Positions 1 to 9,000 of a stretch of DNA of 64,000 nt are shown one piece after another. The notes below the pieces were generated by a model that was not told the DNA's origin, searched no databases, and saw nothing but the letters and a program-made list of their open reading frames with translations. The stretch is from Apostichopus japonicus (Eukaryota > Echinodermata > Holothuroidea > Aspidochirotida > Stichopodidae), in assembly GCF_037975245.1 (NCBI RefSeq), contig NC_092569.1, forward strand, positions 21,974,168 to 22,038,167. Reading direction: 5' to 3'. The position numbers were made by a program, and so were the translations under genes. Position 1 is the stretch's first letter; every line of letters starts with the position of its first letter.

Positions 1-41
1 TTTGATGTTAACATTACTATTTTGTCCTCATATTTACACAG

Positions 42-3000
42 ACCATTTGTGAAGCCAATGACGAAATTGTCACAGAAAATAGTAAGGTAGGTATACTAAC
101 ATACATCCATGTACATTGAGATACTTAAAATAATGTTTGAATATGAGAAAATTTCATTACAAAATAAAAGGAGTGACTGTCCTGTGATTTGAGTAAGTAT
201 GACACTATATGCAGACCTACAAGTGAATGTGTGTGTGCTCAGTTGACCAAGAACTGTTTTTAACACTAGCTCTGGCACAAGTTCTTGTACAATTTTAACC
301 AAAGTTTGATGGTGTGGGTTTCAGAAGGCACCCTATGTTATTAAAATTAATTAAAAACAAGTTGTAAATCATGTCAATTTTGTATTTGTTATGGTCTTTC
401 TTTGATTTCATTAACACTTACAACTAGACCAACAAGTGACCCTGTGTGTATGTCCAGTTGTGCCACAACTGTATGTGACTCTGTAATTTGATGTTAACAT
501 AACTATTTTGTCGTCATTTTTACACAGACCATTTGTGAAGCCAATGACGAAATTGTCACAGCAAATAGTAAGGTAGGTATACTAGCCTACATCCATGTAC
601 ATTGAGATACTTAAAATGCTGTTTGAATATGAGAAAATTTCATTACAAAATAAAAGGAGTGACTGTCCTGTGATTTGAGTAAGTATGGCACTATATTCAG
701 ACCTACAAGTGAATGTGTGTGTGCTCAGTTGACCAAGAACTGTTTTTAACACTAGCTCTGGCACAAGTTCTTGTACAATTTTAACCAAAGTTTGATGGTG
801 TGGGTTGCAGAAGACACCCTTTGTTATTAAAATTAATTAAAAACAAGTTGTAAATCATGTCAATTCATTAATTTTTTTTTTGGGGGGGCGGGTTCTTTGA
901 TTTCATTAACAATTACACTAGACCCACAAATGACACTGGGTGTAAGTCCAGTTGTACCACAACTGTATGTGACTCTGTAATTTGATGTTAACATGACTAT
1001 TTTGTCCTCATTTTTACACAGACCATTTGTGAAGCCAATGACGAAATTGTCACAGAAAATAGTAAGGTAGGTATACTAACATACATCGATGTACATTGAG
1101 ATACTTAAAATGCTGTTTGAATATGAGAAAATTTCTTTACAAAATAAAAGGAGTGACTGTCCTGTGATTTGAGTAAGTATGGCACTATATTCAGACCTAC
1201 AAGTGAATGTGTGTGTGCTCAGTTGACCAAGAACTGTTTTTAACACTAGCTCTGGCACAAGTTCTTGTACAATTTTAACCGAAGTTTGATGGTGTGGGTT
1301 GCAGAAGACACCCTATGTTATTAAAATTAATTAAAAACAAGTTGTAAATCATGTCAATTCAGTAATTTTTTTTGGGGGGGGGGGCGGGTTCTTTGATTTC
1401 ATTAACAATTACACTAGACCCACAAATGACACTGGGTGTAAGTCCAGTTGTACCACAACTGTATGTGACTCTGTAATTTGATGTTAACATGACTATTTTG
1501 TCCTCATATTTACACAGACCATTTGTGAAGCCAATGACGAAATTGTCACAGCAAATAGTAAGGTAGGTATACTAACATACATCGATGTACATTGAGATAC
1601 TTAAAATAATGTTTGAATATGAGAAAATTTCATTACAAAAGAAAAGGAGTGACTGTCCTGTGATTTGAGTAAGTATGGCACTATATTCAGACCTACAAGT
1701 GAATGTGTGTGTGCTCAGTTGACCAAGAACTGTTTTTAACCCTAGCTCTGGCACAAGTTCTTGTACAATTTTAACCAAAGTTTGATGGTGTGGGTTTCAG
1801 AAGGCACCCTATGTTATTAAAATTAATTAAAAACAAGTTGTAAATCATGTCAATTTTGTATTTGTTATGGTCTTTCTTTGATTTCATTAACACTTACAAC
1901 TAGACCAACAAGTGACCCTGTGTGTATGTCCAGTTGTGCCAAAACTGTATGTGACTCTGTAATTTGATGTTAACATAACTATTTTGTCGTCATTTTTACA
2001 CAGACCATTTGTGAAGCCAATGACGAAATTGTCACAGCAAATAGTAAGGTAGGTATACTAACCTACATCCATGTACATTGAGATACTTAAAATGCTGTTT
2101 GAATATGAGAAAATTTCATTACAAAATAAAAGGAGTGACTGTCCTGTGATTTGAGTAAGTATGGCACTATATTCAGACCTACAAGTGAATGTGTGTGTGC
2201 TCAGTTGACCAAGAACTGTTTTTAACACTAGCTCTGGCACAAGTTCTTGTACAATTTTAACCACAGTTTGATGGTGTGGGTTGCAGAAGACACCCTATGT
2301 TATTAAAATTAATTAAAAACAAGTTGTAAATCATGTCAATTCAGTAATTTTGTTTTTGTTTTTTTGGGGGGCGGGTTCTTTGATTTCATTAACAATTACA
2401 CTAGACCCACAAATGACACTGGGTGTAAGTCCAGTTGTACCACAACTGTATGTGACTCTGTAATTTGATGTTAACATGACTATTTTGTCCTCATATTTAC
2501 ACAGACCATTTGTGAAGCCAATGACGAAATTGTCACAGAAAATAGTAAGGTAGGTATACTAGCCTACATCGATGTACATTGAGAGACTTAAAATGCTGCT
2601 TGAAAATGAGTAAATTTCATTACAAAATAAAAGGAGGGACTGTTCTGTTATTTGAGTAAGTATGGCACTATATGCAGACCCACAATTGAATGTGTGTGTG
2701 CTCAGTTGACCAAGAACTGTTTTTAACACTAGCTCTGGCACAAGCTCTTGTAAAATTTTAACCAAAGTTTGATGGGTGGGTTTCAGAAGGCACCCTATGT
2801 TATTAAAATTAATTAAAAACAAGTTGTAAATCATGTCAATTCATTAATTTTTTTTTTGGGGGGGGCGGGTTCTTTGATTTCATTAACAATTACACTAGAC
2901 CCACAAATGACACTGGGTGTAAGTCCAGTTGTACCACAACTGTATGTGACTCTGTAATTTGATGTTAACATGACTATTTTGTCCTCATTTTTACACAGAC

Positions 3001-6000
3001 CATTTGTGAAGCCAATGACGAAATTGTCACAGAAAATAGTAAGGTAGGTATACTAACATACATCGATGTACATTGAGATACTTAAAATGCTGTTTGAATA
3101 TGAGAAAATTTCTTTACAAAATAAAAGGAGTGACTGTCCTGTGATTTGAGTAAGTATGGCACTATATTCAGACCTACAAGTGAATGTGTGTGTGCTCAGT
3201 TGACCAAGAACTGTTTTTAACACTAGCTCTGGCACAAGTTCTTGTACAATTTTAACCGAAGTTTGATGGTGTGGGTTGCAGAAGACACCCTATGTTATTA
3301 AAATTAATTAAAAACAAGTTGTAAATCATGTCAATTCAGTAATTTTTTTTGGGGGGGGGGGCGGGTTCTTTGATTTCATTAACAATTACACTAGACCCAC
3401 AAATGACACTGGGTGTAAGTCCAGTTGTACCACAACTGTATGTGACTCTGTAATTTGATGTTAACATGACTATTTTGTCCTCATATTTACACAGACCATT
3501 TGTGAAGCCAATGACGAAATTGTCACAGCAAATAGTAAGGTAGGTATACTAACATACATCGATGTACATTGAGATACTTAAAATAATGTTTGAATATGAG
3601 AAAATTTCATTACAAAAGAAAAGGAGTGACTGTCCTGTGATTTGAGTAAGTATGGCACTATATTCAGACCTACAAGTGAATGTGTGTGTGCTCAGTTGAC
3701 CAAGAACTGTTTTTAACCCTAGCTCTGGCACAAGTTCTTGTACAATTTTAACCAAAGTTTGATGGTGTGGGTTTCAGAAGGCACCCTATGTTATTAAAAT
3801 TAATTAAAAACAAGTTGTAAATCATGTCAATTTTGTATTTGTTATGGTCTTTCTTTGATTTCATTAACACTTACAACTAGACCAACAAGTGACCCTGTGT
3901 GTATGTCCAGTTGTGCCAAAACTGTATGTGACTCTGTAATTTGATGTTAACATAACTATTTTGTCGTCATTTTTACACAGACCATTTGTGAAGCCAATGA
4001 CGAAATTGTCACAGCAAATAGTAAGGTAGGTATACTAACCTACATCCATGTACATTGAGATACTTAAAATGCTGTTTGAATATGAGAAAATTTCATTACA
4101 AAATAAAAGGAGTGACTGTCCTGTGATTTGAGTAAGTATGGCACTATATTCAGACCTACAAGTGAATGTGTGTGTGCTCAGTTGACCAAGAACTGTTTTT
4201 AACACTAGCTCTGGCACAAGTTCTTGTACAATTTTAACCACAGTTTGATGGTGTGGGTTGCAGAAGACACCCTATGTTATTAAAATTAATTAAAAACAAG
4301 TTGTAAATCATGTCAATTCAGTAATTTTGTTTTTGTTTTTTTGGGGGGCGGGTTCTTTGATTTCATTAACAATTACACTAGACCCACAAATGACACTGGG
4401 TGTAAGTCCAGTTGTACCACAACTGTATGTGACTCTGTAATTTGATGTTAACATGACTATTTTGTCCTCATATTTACACAGACCATTTGTGAAGCCAATG
4501 ACGAAATTGTCACAGAAAATAGTAAGGTAGGTATACTAGCCTACATCGATGTACATTGAGAGACTTAAAATGCTGCTTGAAAATGAGTAAATTTCATTAC
4601 AAAATAAAAGGAGGGACTGTTCTGTTATTTGAGTAAGTATGGCACTATATGCAGACCCACAATTGAATGTGTGTGTGCTCAGTTGACCAAGAACTGTTTT
4701 TAACACTAGCTCTGGCACAAGCTCTTGTAAAATTTTAACCAAAGTTTGATGGGTGGGTTTCAGAAGGCACCCTATGTTATTAAAATTAATTAAAAACAAG
4801 TTGTAAATCATGTCAATTTTGTATTTGTTATGGTCTTTCTTTGATTTCATTAACACTTACAACTAGACCCACAAGTGACCCTGTGTGTATGTCCAGTTGT
4901 GCCACAACTGTATGTGACTCTGTAATTTGATGTTAACATAACTATTTTGTCGTCATTTTTACACAGACCATTTGTGAAGCCAATGACGAAATTGTCACAG
5001 CAAATAGTAAGGTAGGTATACTAGCCTACATCCATGTACATTGAGATACTTAAAATGCTGTTTGAATATGAGAAAATTTCATTACAAAATAAAAGGAGTG
5101 ACTGTCCTGTGATTTGAGTAAGTATGGCACTATATTCAGACCTACAAGTGAATGTGTGTGTGCTCAGTTGACCAAGAACTGTTTTTAACACTAGCTCTGG
5201 CACAAGTTCTTGTACAATTTTAACCACAGTTTGATGGTGTGGGTTGCAGAAGACACCCTATGTTATTAAAATTAATTAAAAACAAGTTGTAAATCATGTC
5301 AATTCATTATTTTTTTTTTTGGGGGGGGGCGGGTTCTTTGATTTCATTAACAATTACACTAGACCCACAAATGACACTGGGTGTAAGTCCAGTTGTACCA
5401 CAACTGTATGTGACTCTGTAATTTGATGTTAACATGACTATTTTGTCCTCATTTTTACACAGACCATTTGTGAAGCCAATGACGAAATTGTCACAGAATA
5501 TAGTAAGGTAGGTATACTAGCCTACATCCATGTATATTGAGATACTTAAAATGCTGTTTGAATATGAGAAAATTTCATTACAAAATAAAAGGAGTGACTG
5601 TCCTGTGATTTGAGTAAGTATGGCACTATATGCAGACCTACAAGTGAATGTGTGTGTGCTCAGTTGACCAAGAACTGTTTTTAACACTAGCTTTGGCCTT
5701 GAAAAGAAGCTTCCAACAATTGAAATGTGATAACCTTTTGTGGAAGAATATACCACAAATTAACTATTAAAATTAATTGAAATTAATTCATAAATCCAAA
5801 GTAATGCTTTAACCCATTGAAATTTGAACTGTGTTTGAGAATTATTATCAAGTCATGTTGCAAAGTAAGTAGCTTTGTCTTTTCCGTTTGATGTCCTTTT
5901 GAATCCTGTAGCAGTGTGTACAAGACCTACTGTACATGATACACTGCATGTGAACAAATTGTCCAAACTTAATGCGATTTGGCTTTTACATGCTGTTGTG

Positions 6001-9000
6001 AAGTCACTACGTAACACATGCCCTTTCTACTTGAGTCATATCACTCCTTTGTTAAGTGACTCATGCAACAAACAATTTTAAATCATGTAAACTGCATCAA
6101 ACTGCATTCTGGAATAGTTGGTGCATTGCTTCCTTTTACTACCTTTACACTAATAACGCAATGTCGAAGCTACTGAAGTGAAGCAAATAGTCTTTTCTTT
6201 AGTAAATAGCGAGTTAAACCTTCAGGAGTCCATATCTACAGGCATCCTCTTTGTGCTGTCTTTGCCTGCTTTTTAATGCTAGTCTGGAACATAGTGAAAG
6301 AACAGGTTATATTGTTATATTGCTACTTTAATATTGATTACATGTGATACTGATGCTTTGCAATCATAGCATTAAGATGGAAAAAATTTTGACTCAAATT
6401 TTGGTCCTTTTTTTGCAAACAATAACAAATATGTTTCTTATATTTTACTACATATTTCTTCAGGAGAGCATTTCAACCTCAACTTCAACATCATTTACTG
6501 GTATGTTTCATATTCATATCTCTATGATTAAACATTTTCTTGTAAATCCTTGTCGTGTGTTGATAGCTATAGTCCAAATGCATGCATGTTACTTAACTAT
6601 CAGGCTTATGTGTTCTTTAGCTATTAACATTTAAATCTAACTACTGTTCAGGCATTATACCGTAGTTAAGATATATCCCTAACTATGTTAAATCTAAACA
6701 TTTAATAGCTGCAGTAATATCATTTACAACTTCTTACACTTTTAACTTACAGAAGACACAGGCGGTGAACTGTACTTTGATGCTGATCTAGGAAAATATC
6801 ACAACTCCTTACTTGGTAAGTGCAGCCCAATGTCTTTGAATAAATTGTCTGTATCATATGTAGGTCCCCTTTTTTTTTGTATTTTATATTTGAAGATGTA
6901 TATTATTCGAAACAAATTGTGATTATTTTCTTGCAACTAATTATGATAATATACCAAAATGGCATAGTTAAATAGCTTTAAGGGTTAGATGTGGGCTCTC
7001 TTCATTAATCTTGAATCTACTATAATCACAAAATAAACAAAAAACTTCTAATCATTTTAACATTGCAGACTCAAACCGTGATGAAGCAGTTTTTTTAGAC
7101 GAATTGACAGGAAATATGTACTCATATGGTAAGATACAAACTAGAAGCAAAGCTATTTTAATAGTTATGATTAAAACATTTTATGATTTTTGTGAGGTAA
7201 ACAATGCATTGTAATTGTCTAAAGATGGAAATCCAACTTTATTTTGTAATCACCAGTGTGAAAATATCTTTACAACTAGTAAACAAAGCATTTTGTACTT
7301 TTTAAACTGTTAATTAACATTACAAAAATATTTCCTAGTCAAAACTGTAGGCAGGTATTATTCTCAAGCAGAATATATCGCTTACATGTATGAATTCTTA
7401 TGAGGAGGTAATATCTATAGAAATCACTGTTTCTACATGCATACGGTTATCTGGAAATTATTTTCTGTTTGTTACTGGTTTGAACTATGGTTACCTGAAC
7501 TTTTTGGAATCAGGAAATGCTTCAACAAAAAGGAAAGTTATGACTGCTAAAAGAATGTTTAAGGTCAATGCAGGTTCAAGGTAAACAAATAAACGCATTA
7601 CCAATATTAAAGCAATACACACAATCCGAAACAGTTTGCATGCATTTCAGACTGTGATAAATAAAATGTGTTATTTCTATCTTTTAAACAGATATCTTGA
7701 ACAAACCATGTCAGGAAGTAAGTGTTGTTATTTCAAAACATTCAATTTAGGTTTTCAATTTTTGCTAACATAAAGTAAGATAAAGGAATGAGCTGCAAGT
7801 AATAAACATGTGTAATCCTACCTTTGTAATCAATGTTTCAACCATGTTACTTCAGGCCGCTTGTCTCCCAGAGACAAAATGACAAATTGTGGAGAAAAGC
7901 CATCTTCTAGTGCAGTAACTCTTCCTTTTTTTTTGGCCAAGAAACCTATATTACCTCATGAAGTTTTTATTCAGAACCTTATAAAGGTATCAGTCTCAAG
8001 CTTCTATATCGTATCAACAATTATGGCTCTGTTTACTTCTCTCATTAAAATTACAAATGCTCTAAAGAGGTTTAATTATCTGTTCACAGTCTCACCCTGA
8101 ACTGCAACCAATCTTTGAAAGGATGCTAGAACAAATGAAGGCTCAGGTATTGTAACTTTGGTATCTAAATGTGATATATGAATGAATAATGAAATTATAA
8201 ATGGAAAAATGACTGGGAGATATTTTAATAAAATTTGTAAAGTGCAAAGAATTGAGGCCAAGATGGGATTCTAAACCAGTGACTTCAGGATTATGTACCT
8301 GTGCTTCACCAACTGAGCTACTCAGCCATATGAAGGTAGCTGTCCCTAATTTCCTAGGCACTTTTCAAATTAAAAGTTCTCCTAGTCAGTTTCCCATTTA
8401 TAATTTCATCACGTGTTTGTTTTAATGGGGAACTTCTCTGGAAATAACTTCCCATCTGCTTCAGGCTTGTATCAAGTGAAAATTGGTTAATAATGGAGTT
8501 ATAAAACATTGGGCAAGGTACTGTCACTTTGACTGGCACCCTTTGCCTGGAAATGAATGAAGAACCTGGTTAAAATAACTTGGCTTTGCCAGTTTCTTAT
8601 GTATTTTAATAAATGTACTAAGAATCTGTTAAAGTCATCTTTTCATTGAATCTTGTAATATGTACCATTATTAAAGGTGACTTTGCTCAGCTGCGAAAAT
8701 ATAAACCAAAGATCAAGTAAGTAGAGCAGGGATGAGATGACAAGGGGAAAATAACTTATAAATATTGCACCATATAACATTTAGGAGCTTTATAAAATCC
8801 AAAACTTCCTAAAGATGAGTCTCTCTTTTTATACCCCTCCCCAGGTTTACCTCCTTCCCACTTTAAGACTTGATTTCCCAACAGTAATGTTTGCCTGGGC
8901 AGTCAGCCAGTTTGTTAGCTTAGCAGTGTTATAGCGCTAACTGACAGCTACGATAAGCAATTATACTGGAACACATATTATCACTCAGGAAGTTTTAAGT

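Larger units (their letters stand above)
42..5507 (+). repeat. Tandem array of twelve ~490-bp units, each with a 45-bp phase-0 micro-exon
   Basis: Micro-exons lie at 42-86, 528-572, 1022-1066, 1518-1562, 2004-2048, 2505-2549, 2999-3043, 3495-3539, 3981-4025, 4482-4526, 4967-5011 and 5463-5507. Each follows TTTACACAG and is followed by GTAGGTAT. Each reads 15 codons without a stop: TICEANDEIVTENSK in copies 1, 3, 6, 7 and 10, ending TANSK in copies 2, 4, 5, 8, 9 and 11, and ending TEYSK in copy 12. Exons are 0-0 phase, so any number can be included or skipped without breaking the frame. Introns are about as conserved as the exons, so the array is young and the conservation does not by itself prove coding. 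Spacers are of two kinds: one with a T-run/G-run tract and GCGGGTTC, the other with TTTGTATTTGTTATGG. Confidence 0.85.

Noticed and set aside
42-5507. Regularly spaced repeats that could suggest a CRISPR-like array
   Set aside because: The spacers are themselves nearly identical, the period is ~490 bp, and the context is eukaryotic with splice sites.
96-5756. Series of 60-106 codon minus-strand ORFs
   Set aside because: They fall in the intron part of the repeat unit and repeat only because the unit repeats. They have no start context, splice sites or family match.
6224-6260. Possible duplicate of exon 6464 (TTCAG followed by codons for ESIST)
   Set aside because: No GT donor follows and nucleotide identity is low; likely chance.
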